Positions 35,575-42,993 of a stretch of DNA of 64,000 nucleotides are shown in pieces (position 1 is the stretch's first letter; each line of letters begins with the position of its first letter). Made by a program: the position numbers and the translations under genes. Where the stretch lies: assembly GCF_012927245.1 (NCBI RefSeq), contig NZ_JABBGE010000010.1:186001-250000 (forward strand), written 5' to 3'. The notes below the pieces were generated by a model. That model was not told the DNA's origin, searched no databases, and saw nothing but the letters and a program-made list of their open reading frames with translations. Source of the stretch: Streptomyces sp. R302. GTDB taxonomy: Bacteria; Actinomycetota; Actinomycetes; Streptomycetales; Streptomycetaceae.

Positions 35575-36558
35575 TTGAGCGCGCAGCATCCCTCGCGCAG
35601 GAACATCCTCAAGTCCGCGGGCGGCCTGTCGGCCGCCCTGGCGCTGGGCGGCGCGGGTGTCGTCGCCGCGGCCGGGCCGGCCGCCGCCGTCGGCGACGGT
35701 TTCGGGCTGCGGATCGTGGAGCGCGGCGAGGCCGACCACCGCATGTGGTACTACCGGTTCGCCACCGACGCCATCGGCTGGAACCCGGCCGTGAACGTGC
35801 TCCTTCCCGACGACTACCACTGGAGCGGCCGCCGCTACCCCGTGCTGTACCTGCTCCACGGCGGCGAGCAGGACTTCATCACCTTCGACCGCGAGGGTGT
35901 CCGCGCCTGGACCGCGGGCAAGCCGCTCATCGTGGTCATGCCCGACGGCGGGCGGACGGGCTGGTACTCCAACCCGGTCAGCTCCAACGTCGGCCCGCGC
36001 AACTGGGAGCACTTCCACATCGCGCAGCTGATCCCGTGGATCGACGCGAACTTCCGCACCTACGCCGAGTACGACGGCCGTGCCGTGTCCGGCTTCTCCA
36101 TGGGCGGCTTCGGCGCGCTGAAGTACGCGGCCAAGTACTACGGCCACTTCGCCTCCGTCAGCGCCCACTCGGGCCCGGCCAGCCTCCGCCGCGACAACGG
36201 CATGGTGGTCCACTGGGCCAACGCCACCTCCGCGGCGCTCGAACTGGGCGGCGGCACGGTCTACGGCGCGCCGTTCTGGGACGAGGCGCGCGTGAGCGCC
36301 GACAACCCGGTCCAGCGGATCGAGAGCTACCGCCACAAGCGGGTCTTCCTGGTCGCCGGCACCAGCCCGGACCCGGTCAACTGGTTCGACAGCGCCAACG
36401 AGTCCCATGTCCTCTGGGGGCAGCGGGAGTTCCGTTCTCTCCTCGGAAACGCGGGCATCCCGCACGAGTGGCACGAGCTGCCCGGCGGCCACTACATCCG
36501 CCACGACATGATGCAGCGCGACATCGACGGCGTCATCCAGCGGCTCCGCAAGGCGTGA
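35575..36558 (+). CDS. Tat-exported esterase (esterase D/antigen 85-like)
   Basis: This 327-residue secreted alpha/beta hydrolase begins with a twin-arginine signal (SRRNILKSAGGLSAALALGG, cleavage near AAA). The hydrolase part has LYLLHGGEQDF (oxyanion), the nucleophile in VSGFSMGGFGALKYA and the terminal His in PGGHYIRHD, as in the esterase D/mycolyltransferase group. Streptomycetes lack mycolates, so acylester hydrolysis is more likely. The TTG at 35575 is chosen because GGAGGT lies seven bases upstream; an earlier GTG has no ribosome site. It leads the run of propeller-bearing secreted proteins and is related to the esterase at 45480. Confidence 0.87.
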   Translation: MSAQHPSRRNILKSAGGLSAALALGGAGVVAAAGPAAAVGDGFGLRIVERGEADHRMWYYRFATDAIGWNPAVNVLLPDDYHWSGRRYPVLYLLHGGEQDFITFDREGVRAWTAGKPLIVVMPDGGRTGWYSNPVSSNVGPRNWEHFHIAQLIPWIDANFRTYAEYDGRAVSGFSMGGFGALKYAAKYYGHFASVSAHSGPASLRRDNGMVVHWANATSAALELGGGTVYGAPFWDEARVSADNPVQRIESYRHKRVFLVAGTSPDPVNWFDSANESHVLWGQREFRSLLGNAGIPHEWHELPGGHYIRHDMMQRDIDGVIQRLRKA

Positions 36559-36632
36559 GCCCCGGTGCGCGGCGCGCCCACGCGGCGCGCCGCGCACCTC
36601 TGACGTACCACCCCCACCCAAGGAGACCGCAG

Positions 36633-38135
36633 GTGACGAGTGTTCGACGCCCCGCAGCGGGCGGCCCCCGGCCCCGGCCCTCCCGACGCCGTGCCCCGCA
36701 CCGGATCGCCGCGTCGGCCCTCACGTCGCTGCTGCTCGCCGCCGGCGCCCTCGCCGGCGCGTCTCCGGCGCACGCGGCCGGGAGCGATCTGTGCGCCCAG
36801 GTCGGCTACCAGGCCGGTTTCCGGGGCGAGGCGCTGGTGACGGCCGTGGCCGTGGCCCTCGCCGAGTCCAGCTGCAACCCGCTGGCGTCCAACACGCAGA
36901 ACAACTCGCCCGCCTCCACCGACCGCGGCCTGTGGCAGATCAACGACTACTGGCACTCCGAGGTCGACGACGCCTGCGCCTACGACGCGCAGTGCAACGC
37001 GCACGCGGCCTTCGACATCTCCTCCGGCGGTACGAACTGGCAGCCCTGGTCCACCTACAACCAGAACCTGCACGAGCGGCACCTGGACGAGGCGCGGGCC
37101 GCGGTCGACCGGCTCGGGCACCCGGGGGAGCCCGGGCCCGCCCCGCTGGTGTACCCGGCCGAGTCGGGCCGGGTCGTCTCCGCCCGCTCGGCGGACGGCC
37201 GCCTGGAGGTGTTCGCCGCGGGCGCCGACGGCGTGCACCACGCCTGGCAGGTCGAGGTGAACGGCGCCTGGTCGGCCTGGGAGCCGCTCGGCGGTCCGGC
37301 CGGCGCGGAGCTGGCCATCGCGCCCGACGCGGACGGCCGCCTGGAGCTCTTCGCGATCGACGGGAACACCTTCCAGCACCGCTACCAGGTGTCCCCGTCC
37401 GGCGGCTGGTCGGGCTGGGAGACCTTCGGCGGGGGCGGCACGGACGCGGCGGCAGGGGTGAACGCCGACGGCCGGATCGAGGTGTTCGCCTCCGGTCCCG
37501 CCGGTCTGTTCCACAAGTACCAGACGGCGCCGAACGGCGGCTGGTCGGAGTGGGAGCCGACCGGGGGCGGGCCCGCCGACGCCCGGGTGGAGATGGAGAA
37601 GTCCCGCGACGGACGCCTCGAGGTATTCGCCCTCAACGGGGACGTCTTCCAGCACCAGTACCAGACGTCCCCCAACGGCGGCTGGTCCCCGTGGGACGCC
37701 TTCGGCGGCGGCGGGCACGACCTGACCGTGGACCACAACGCCGACGGACGCCTTGAGGTCTTCGCCTCCGGACCGGTCGGCGTCTTCCACAAGTACCAGA
37801 CCAGCCCCACGAGTTGGTCCGAATGGGAGTCGACGGGAGGGCCCGCGGACGCGCGCCTCACGAGTGAGCGCAGCCCGGACGGGCGGGTCGAGGTCTTCGC
37901 GATCAACGGCACCACCGCCGCGCACACCTGGCAGACCGGGGTCAACGCCCCGTACAGCGCCTGGGAGACCTTCGGCACCGGCGGCACGGAGGTCGCGGCC
38001 GCCACGAACGCCGACGGCCGGATCGAGGTCTTCGGAGCCAACCCCACCGGCACCTTCCACCGGTGGCAGACCGGCTTCTCCACCTGGTCGGCCTGGGGCT
38101 GGGTCAACGACTCCGCGGGTCCGGGACTCGACTGA
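36633..38135 (+). CDS. Secreted lysozyme-like hydrolase with PLL-type beta-propeller
   Basis: This 500-residue exported protein has a Sec-type signal (SLLLAAGALAGASPAHAA). A small transglycosylase-like domain follows (SDLCAQVGYQAGFRGEALVT, catalytic Glu in VAVALAESSCNP, then DRGLWQINDYW, about residues 50-165), then seven or so 40-50-residue repeats with alternating DGRLEVFA...FQHRYQ..SGGWSGWE...GG motifs. These repeats resemble the PLL/tectonin lectin propellers that bind fucosylated or O-methylated glycans. A model is glycan-targeted wall lysis. GTG at 36633 follows AAGGAGACC. It lies two bases from the next gene's start. Confidence 0.85.
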   Translation: MTSVRRPAAGGPRPRPSRRRAPHRIAASALTSLLLAAGALAGASPAHAAGSDLCAQVGYQAGFRGEALVTAVAVALAESSCNPLASNTQNNSPASTDRGLWQINDYWHSEVDDACAYDAQCNAHAAFDISSGGTNWQPWSTYNQNLHERHLDEARAAVDRLGHPGEPGPAPLVYPAESGRVVSARSADGRLEVFAAGADGVHHAWQVEVNGAWSAWEPLGGPAGAELAIAPDADGRLELFAIDGNTFQHRYQVSPSGGWSGWETFGGGGTDAAAGVNADGRIEVFASGPAGLFHKYQTAPNGGWSEWEPTGGGPADARVEMEKSRDGRLEVFALNGDVFQHQYQTSPNGGWSPWDAFGGGGHDLTVDHNADGRLEVFASGPVGVFHKYQTSPTSWSEWESTGGPADARLTSERSPDGRVEVFAINGTTAAHTWQTGVNAPYSAWETFGTGGTEVAAATNADGRIEVFGANPTGTFHRWQTGFSTWSAWGWVNDSAGPGLD

Positions 38136-38136
38136 C

Positions 38137-40182
38137 ATGCGGCCGGTCAGCAGACGGAACCTGCTGCGGGGCGCCGCAGCGGCGGGGGCCCTTCCTCTCC
38201 TGGGCGCGACCCCTGCCCCTGCCGCTCCCGCCCCCACCATGCCCTTCCCGCCCGCCCGTTGGATCGGCTCGGGTCCCTTCACCCACGTGTACGACGCCTC
38301 CACCTCCACGGCGCGGCGCTACCTTAACGACCACACGCTCATCAAGTCCCAGGACCGCTGGCACCTGTTCAGCATCGTGGGGAACAGCGCACCGCCCGGC
38401 GAGTCCCCGGACAGCGGCGCCGAGACCGCCTTCGCGCACGCCTCCGCGCCCACGCCGTACGGCCCGTGGACCACCCACGCCGACGCCCTCACCGTCGACC
38501 CCGCCTACCACGGCGAGGAACACCTGTGGGCGCCGCACGTCGTCGAGGCGGGCGGCAGGTTCTGGATGTTCTACGCGGCGGGCGGACAGGGCGGGCAGGG
38601 CGGCGCGGCGGTCAACCTCGCCACGTCCACCGACCTGTCCACCTGGACGCGCGAACCGTCGGGGCCGCTGTTCCGGGGGCTCGCCGCCCGCGATCCGATG
38701 GTGCTGCGGGTCGGCGGCGAGTGGGTCATGTACTACACGGAGCTCTCGGGCCCGGGCGGCCGGCACATCGTGGCGTACCGGCGCTCCGACGACCTCGTCC
38801 ACTGGAGCGCCCCGGGCACCGCCTTCGCCGACGCGAGCACGGACGCCACCGTCTCGGTCACCGAGTCGCCGTACGTGGTGGAACGGGACGGCTGGTACTA
38901 CCTGTTCATCGGCCCGAGGGGCGGCTACGAGGGGACCGACGTCCTGGCGTCGCGCGACCCCTTCCGCTTCGACCTCGCGGGCTGGGCGGGCCATGTGCCC
39001 GGACACGCCGTCGAGGCGGTCGCCGACGGCGATACCTGGTACGTCACGGCCGCGGGCTGGTTCCGGCAGGGCCTGTACGTGGCGCCGCTGGAGTGGCGGG
39101 ACACGCCGCCGACCTGGCAGAGCCCGGACAATCCGGTGGCCGGCCTCGACGCCGCCGGCCGCCTGACCGTCTTCGCGCTGGACGCTGCCGACCGCTCGAT
39201 GCTGCGGCGCGTCCAGCTCGACCCGGCCGCCGACCTGTGGTCGGGGTGGGAGCGGTTCGGCGGCCCGGCCGGCGCGGTCCCGACCCTCGGGCGGGGTGCG
39301 GACGGACGCCTTGAGGTGTTCTCGCTCGCTCCCGGCGGCGTGAACCTGCACCACCGGGTCCAGCGGCCGGACGGCGGCTGGTACGACTGGGAGGAGTTCG
39401 GCGGCCCCGCCGGTGCCGCACCCGCCGTCGCCCGTGACGCCTCGGGCCGTCTGGAGGTCTTCGCCCTGGCGCCCGGCGGCACCTCCTTCGCGCGGCGTCG
39501 GCAGACGGCGCCGGGTTCGCTCGTCTGGGACCCGTGGGAGCCCGGCTTCGGCGGTGCCGCCGGGGCGCCGCCGGTGGTCGGCGTCAACGCCGACGGCCGC
39601 CTCGAGGTGTTCGCGCTGAGTCCGGGAGGTGCGGGCATACGCCACCGGTGGCAGGAGGCGCCCGGGGGAGCGTGGACACCGGCGTGGCACTCGTTCGGCG
39701 GCCCGGCCGGCACCGCGCCGCGCGCCGCACGCGACGGCAGCGGCCGGCTGACGGTCGCCGCCGTCGGTCCCTCCGGCGTGGGCACCTTCACCCGACGGCA
39801 GTCCGTGCCGAGCGGCGGCTGGGACGCGTGGCTGCCGCTGTTCGGCTGGAGCGCGGGCGCCCCCGCCCTCGCCGTCAACGCCGACGGCCGCCTCGAAGCC
39901 TTCTCGCTGACGCCCGGCGGCGCCCGGCTCGCCCACCGCTGGCAGCTCTCCCCGGGCGGAACGTGGGACGCCGGGCGCGAGTTCGGCGAACCGGGCCTCC
40001 GCCTCGCCGCCACGCCCACCGCCGCCGTGGACGCCACGGGACGGATCCACGTCTTCGCCGTCACCCCGGAGGGCGGGGTACGGACCCGTGTCCAGGCGCG
40101 GCCGAGTGGCGAGTGGCAGCCGTGGACCGCGTTCGGCGACCGTCCGATCGCCCCCGTCGTCGCGGGCGCCCCCGTCCCCTGA
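38137..40182 (+). CDS. Tat-exported GH43-like enzyme with PLL-type propeller
   Basis: This 681-residue protein opens with a twin-arginine signal (SRRNLLRGAAAAGALPLLG). Residues ~40-330 form a five-bladed glycosidase-like domain of the GH43/GH32 kind: NDHTLIKSQDRWHLF, HLWAPHVVEAGGRFWMFYA, RDPMVLRVGGEWVMYYT and TESPYVVERDGWYYLFIG supply the usual Asp/Asp/Glu set. The C-terminal half repeats ADGRLEVFSLAPGG...HRVQ...WYDWEEFGGPAG seven times, a variant of the propeller of its neighbours. It starts one base after the previous stop, so it is coupled. Likely an extracellular arabinan- or fructan-active enzyme; the sugar is not predictable. Confidence 0.85.
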   Translation: MRPVSRRNLLRGAAAAGALPLLGATPAPAAPAPTMPFPPARWIGSGPFTHVYDASTSTARRYLNDHTLIKSQDRWHLFSIVGNSAPPGESPDSGAETAFAHASAPTPYGPWTTHADALTVDPAYHGEEHLWAPHVVEAGGRFWMFYAAGGQGGQGGAAVNLATSTDLSTWTREPSGPLFRGLAARDPMVLRVGGEWVMYYTELSGPGGRHIVAYRRSDDLVHWSAPGTAFADASTDATVSVTESPYVVERDGWYYLFIGPRGGYEGTDVLASRDPFRFDLAGWAGHVPGHAVEAVADGDTWYVTAAGWFRQGLYVAPLEWRDTPPTWQSPDNPVAGLDAAGRLTVFALDAADRSMLRRVQLDPAADLWSGWERFGGPAGAVPTLGRGADGRLEVFSLAPGGVNLHHRVQRPDGGWYDWEEFGGPAGAAPAVARDASGRLEVFALAPGGTSFARRRQTAPGSLVWDPWEPGFGGAAGAPPVVGVNADGRLEVFALSPGGAGIRHRWQEAPGGAWTPAWHSFGGPAGTAPRAARDGSGRLTVAAVGPSGVGTFTRRQSVPSGGWDAWLPLFGWSAGAPALAVNADGRLEAFSLTPGGARLAHRWQLSPGGTWDAGREFGEPGLRLAATPTAAVDATGRIHVFAVTPEGGVRTRVQARPSGEWQPWTAFGDRPIAPVVAGAPVP

Positions 40183-40692
40183 GTTCGGGGGCGCCGCCGG
40201 TCCCGGCGTACGGATCGCGCCACGCGGCGGATGGCGAAAGGCCCCCGAACAGGCCGGAAGGACCGCGGGGGAGGCCCGGCCGACCGCCCGGGGTCGTGAC
40301 CTTTCCCACCTTGCGGACGGGAGCGGGGCCGTTCGGCGGCCCCGCCCCGGACGCGACGCCGTGCCGAGCCCGAGCGGTCCGCCGAGACCTCGTACGCGCG
40401 GGCGACCTCCGGAACACCTGCTTCCGCCGCCCGGAAAACTGGAAAAGCGTTCTAAAAGCTGTCTGTCGCCGAGGAAGGAGGTGTCTCCCGTCACAGACGG
40501 CGTCCCGCCCCCGGCCGCCGTCCGGCGCCCCCCGGGACCGCCTCGCCGGGTCGCCGGAGCAGACCCCGACCCGGCCCCGGAGCGGCCCGGTCCGAGGCCG
40601 CCGCCGGGTGGCCGAAGCGTGCCGGTACACCCCGGTAAGGGGTGGGTATCGTTCCGCTCGTCCGGCAGGCGGGCGATGCGGAAGGGGGCGCG
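40183..40692. other. Intergenic region with a hairpin and an A-rich patch
   Basis: This 510-base stretch has no gene I can defend. GCGGGGCCG-TTCGG-CGGCCCCGC at 40323-40345 is a perfect 9-bp hairpin, a candidate terminator for the propeller operon. An unusually A-rich patch (GGAAAACTGGAAAAGCG, 40432-40450) may hold the promoter of the FHA-kinase operon, and AAGGAGG lies near 40476. A Pro/Arg-rich frame runs from there to 40696, overlapping the FHA gene start by ATGA, but its weak codon bias argues against it. Confidence 0.5.
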
Positions 40693-41493
40693 ATGAGCGG
40701 CGTGGTCGTACATCTGCCGCGGGGCGGCGGAGGCGCCGACGGCGGCGAACTGCGGGCCGAGGCGGTGACGTTGAGGCTCGGTCCCGGCGAGGCCGCGCGC
40801 TTCGGCCGCGGCTCCCCGGGCACACCGGTCGAACTGCGCCTCGCCGACGCCGCGGTCTCCCGGCTCGCCGGGGAGATCCGCGTGACCGACGACCACTGGC
40901 AGCTGACCAACCACAGCGACACCCACACCTACCTCGTGGAGAACCCGGAGGGGGCGGGCGAGTACCTCAGGGTCCCGCCGCGCCGGGTCGGCGCACCCGT
41001 CCCCTTCGAGTTCGCCCGGGTCGTCCTGCCCACTCGGGGCGAACTCCCCGTCGCCTTCCAGGTGTTCGCGCCCGACCACGTGTACCTCGACCCCGGGGCC
41101 GTCGGCGGCCCCTGGGAGAGCCGCACGGTCACCGCGTACTCCCTCGACGAGACCGCCACCTACTTCCTCGTCCTCGTCGCGCTCTGCGAACCGCGGCTGC
41201 GCGACCAGTCCCGCGTCGCCGTCCCCACCACGCCCCAGATCGTCGACCGGCTCCGGGCCCACGCCGACCGCGCCCCGCTCTCCGCGCGGGCCGTCAGCTC
41301 GCACATCGACTACCTCGCCGAGGAGAAGCTGCGCATCGACGGCCGCGCGCAGGGCCAGGGCGACCGCCGCAACGGCAAACGCGAGGAGATCGTCGGGCTC
41401 GCGCTCCGCTTCGGACTCGTACGGGAGGAACACCTCGCGCTGCTGCCGCCCGCACCCCGGGCGGCCGGACCCGCCCGGAACGCCGCGCGATGA
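40693..41493 (+). CDS. FHA-domain protein partnered with a Ser/Thr kinase
   Basis: This 266-residue cytoplasmic protein has an N-terminal forkhead-associated fold: ARFGRGSPGTPVELRLADAAVSRLAGEIRV contains the GR, S-R and phosphothreonine-contacting positions, and WQLTNHSDTHTYLVEN the distal strands. The C-terminal ~110 residues (VALCEPRLRDQSRVAVPTTPQIVDRL ... AVSSHIDYLAEEKLRI) look like a winged helix. FHA domains bind phosphothreonine peptides. It overlaps the kinase gene by four bases, so the two are made together. The kinase probably phosphorylates it or a shared partner. GAAGGGGGC precedes the ATG. Confidence 0.85.
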   Translation: MSGVVVHLPRGGGGADGGELRAEAVTLRLGPGEAARFGRGSPGTPVELRLADAAVSRLAGEIRVTDDHWQLTNHSDTHTYLVENPEGAGEYLRVPPRRVGAPVPFEFARVVLPTRGELPVAFQVFAPDHVYLDPGAVGGPWESRTVTAYSLDETATYFLVLVALCEPRLRDQSRVAVPTTPQIVDRLRAHADRAPLSARAVSSHIDYLAEEKLRIDGRAQGQGDRRNGKREEIVGLALRFGLVREEHLALLPPAPRAAGPARNAAR

Positions 41494-42899
41494 CCTCCCT
41501 CCACGTACGCGCCGACACGCCGGGCCGGGACGACCTTCCGGAAGGGCTCCCGCCCGGCCGCCGGGTGGGGGAGTGGGAGGTCGTCGAGCAGATCGGCACC
41601 GGCGGCTGGTCCACGGTCTACGCGGCGCGCCCGGCTCCCGGCCACGCACGGACCGGCTCCGCGGCACGGCCGCCGGAGACCACCGCCGTCGCCCTCAAGA
41701 TCATGCCGACCGCCGGGCTCGCACCCCTCCAGGCACGCAGGATCGTGGAGTCGGCGCGCCGCGAGGTCGCCCTCGGCCGCGGGGCCGGACACCCCCGGCT
41801 GATCGGCCTCCTGGACTCCTTCGCGCTCTCCGCACCGGACCACCCCTCGCTGGACGGCGCCATGGTGCTCGTCATGGAGCGGGCCGCCGGCAGCCTGCGC
41901 GACCTCCTCGACGCGGGCGCCGCCGAGGCCGACCTCGACCGCGTCGCCACGGGCATCTGCGAAGGGCTCGCCCACCTCCACGGCGCGGGATGGGTCCACG
42001 CCGACCTCAAACCGGAGAACGTCCTCCTCGGCGAGGACGGCTCCGTGAAGCTCTCCGACTTCGGCCTCGCCACCGAACTCACCGGCACCCACGCCTACGT
42101 ACCGCCCCTCGGCACGCTCGACTACATGCCGCCGGAACGCCGGCGGGCTCCCCTGGGAGAGCTCGGGATCCAGGTCCGCACCAGCGCCGACGTCTGGGCC
42201 CTCGGCATCGTCCTCCACGAGCTCTTCGCCGGCGGCGCCCGGCCGTTCCCCGGCGCCACGCCGATCGCCCGGAGCGCCGCCGCCCAGGAGTACGCGGCGG
42301 GTCGCGCCCCCCTCCGCCTCGACCCCGCCGTGCCGCCGTTCTGGCGCGGCATCGTCGCCGACTGCCTCGCCCCCACCCACGCCTCCCGCGCCCCGCACAC
42401 GGCCGAGAGCCTCCTCGCCCGCATCGCCGCCCGGCGGCCCGACGGACCCGGAGCCCCCCGGCGCGCGTTCCGCCGCGGGACCCGCGCGGCGGTACTCGCC
42501 GCCGTCCTCTGCGGCACCGGCGCCGCCCTCTGCGCCGACACGACCGGGCACGGCCCCGGCGCGCCGGCCGGCACCGTCCGGGTCTTCAACGCGGAGCGCG
42601 GCTGTCAGGAACGGGCCGACCGCGACCGGCACTGCAGCCTCGGCCTGGCGATCGACCCCCACCGCCCCTACACGGCCGAGAACGTCGTACGGACCAGGGT
42701 CTGGCACGGCGACCTCCTCACCGTCGACTGCCGCGTCGACGACGGTCAGCCCATCGTCGACGAGGAGGACACGCGGTCCACCCGCTGGTTCCGCGTCCGC
42801 CTCTCCCACGCCTCCGTACCCCCCGACGCCTGGCTCCCCGCCGTCCGCACCAGGGACAGTCCCGCCCTGCCGGCATGCCGCCCGCCCGCCTCCCGCTGA
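41490..42899 (+). CDS. Membrane Ser/Thr protein kinase with HAD catalytic loop
   Basis: This 469-residue protein has a Hanks-type kinase domain (about residues 25-310): IGTGGWSTVYAA (glycine loop), VALKIM (Lys), HADLKPENVLL (catalytic Asp172), SDFGLATEL, GTLDYMPPERR and DVWALGIVLHEL. The usual HRD Arg is Ala here, so it is a non-RD kinase that may not need activation-loop phosphorylation. One membrane helix (AVLAAVLCGTGAALCA) leads to a ~100-residue outer domain with four cysteines but no PASTA repeats. It is coupled to the FHA gene. Confidence 0.9.
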   Translation: MTSLHVRADTPGRDDLPEGLPPGRRVGEWEVVEQIGTGGWSTVYAARPAPGHARTGSAARPPETTAVALKIMPTAGLAPLQARRIVESARREVALGRGAGHPRLIGLLDSFALSAPDHPSLDGAMVLVMERAAGSLRDLLDAGAAEADLDRVATGICEGLAHLHGAGWVHADLKPENVLLGEDGSVKLSDFGLATELTGTHAYVPPLGTLDYMPPERRRAPLGELGIQVRTSADVWALGIVLHELFAGGARPFPGATPIARSAAAQEYAAGRAPLRLDPAVPPFWRGIVADCLAPTHASRAPHTAESLLARIAARRPDGPGAPRRAFRRGTRAAVLAAVLCGTGAALCADTTGHGPGAPAGTVRVFNAERGCQERADRDRHCSLGLAIDPHRPYTAENVVRTRVWHGDLLTVDCRVDDGQPIVDEEDTRSTRWFRVRLSHASVPPDAWLPAVRTRDSPALPACRPPASR

Positions 42900-42917
42900 C
42901 CGTCACCGGCCGGTGCC

Positions 42918-42948
42918 TCATCGGTATTTCATCGCCCCTTCCTAGCGT
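42918..42948 (+). promoter_or_regulatory. SARP-type promoter of the acylase-esterase operon
   Basis: TCATCGG (42918-42924) and TCATCGC (42929-42935) are direct heptamer repeats with an 11-bp period; a 7-base CCCTTCC spacer leads to a -10 element TAGCGT (42943-42948). There is no -35 hexamer. This is the architecture of SARP-activated promoters, in which the activator occupies the repeats over the -35 region. A nearly identical element with the same spacing precedes the C40-propeller gene (48275-48305). Confidence 0.7.
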
Positions 42949-42993
42949 GGCCGCGTCCGGACGCAGACCCGGACCTCACGGAGGGGCGTAACG

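Noticed and set aside
35575-36558. Mycolyltransferase (antigen 85)
   Set aside because: The fold matches, but nothing in the window suggests a mycolic-acid producer; a general secreted esterase fits better.
40481-40696. A 71-codon ORF overlapping the FHA gene start by ATGA
   Set aside because: Pro/Arg-rich with weak third-position bias and no start codon at a proper distance from the AAGGAGG sequence.
38104-41667. A minus-strand open frame of over 1100 codons spanning the propeller, FHA and kinase genes
   Set aside because: It runs antisense across three well-supported genes and an intergenic hairpin, and its product shows no known motif.
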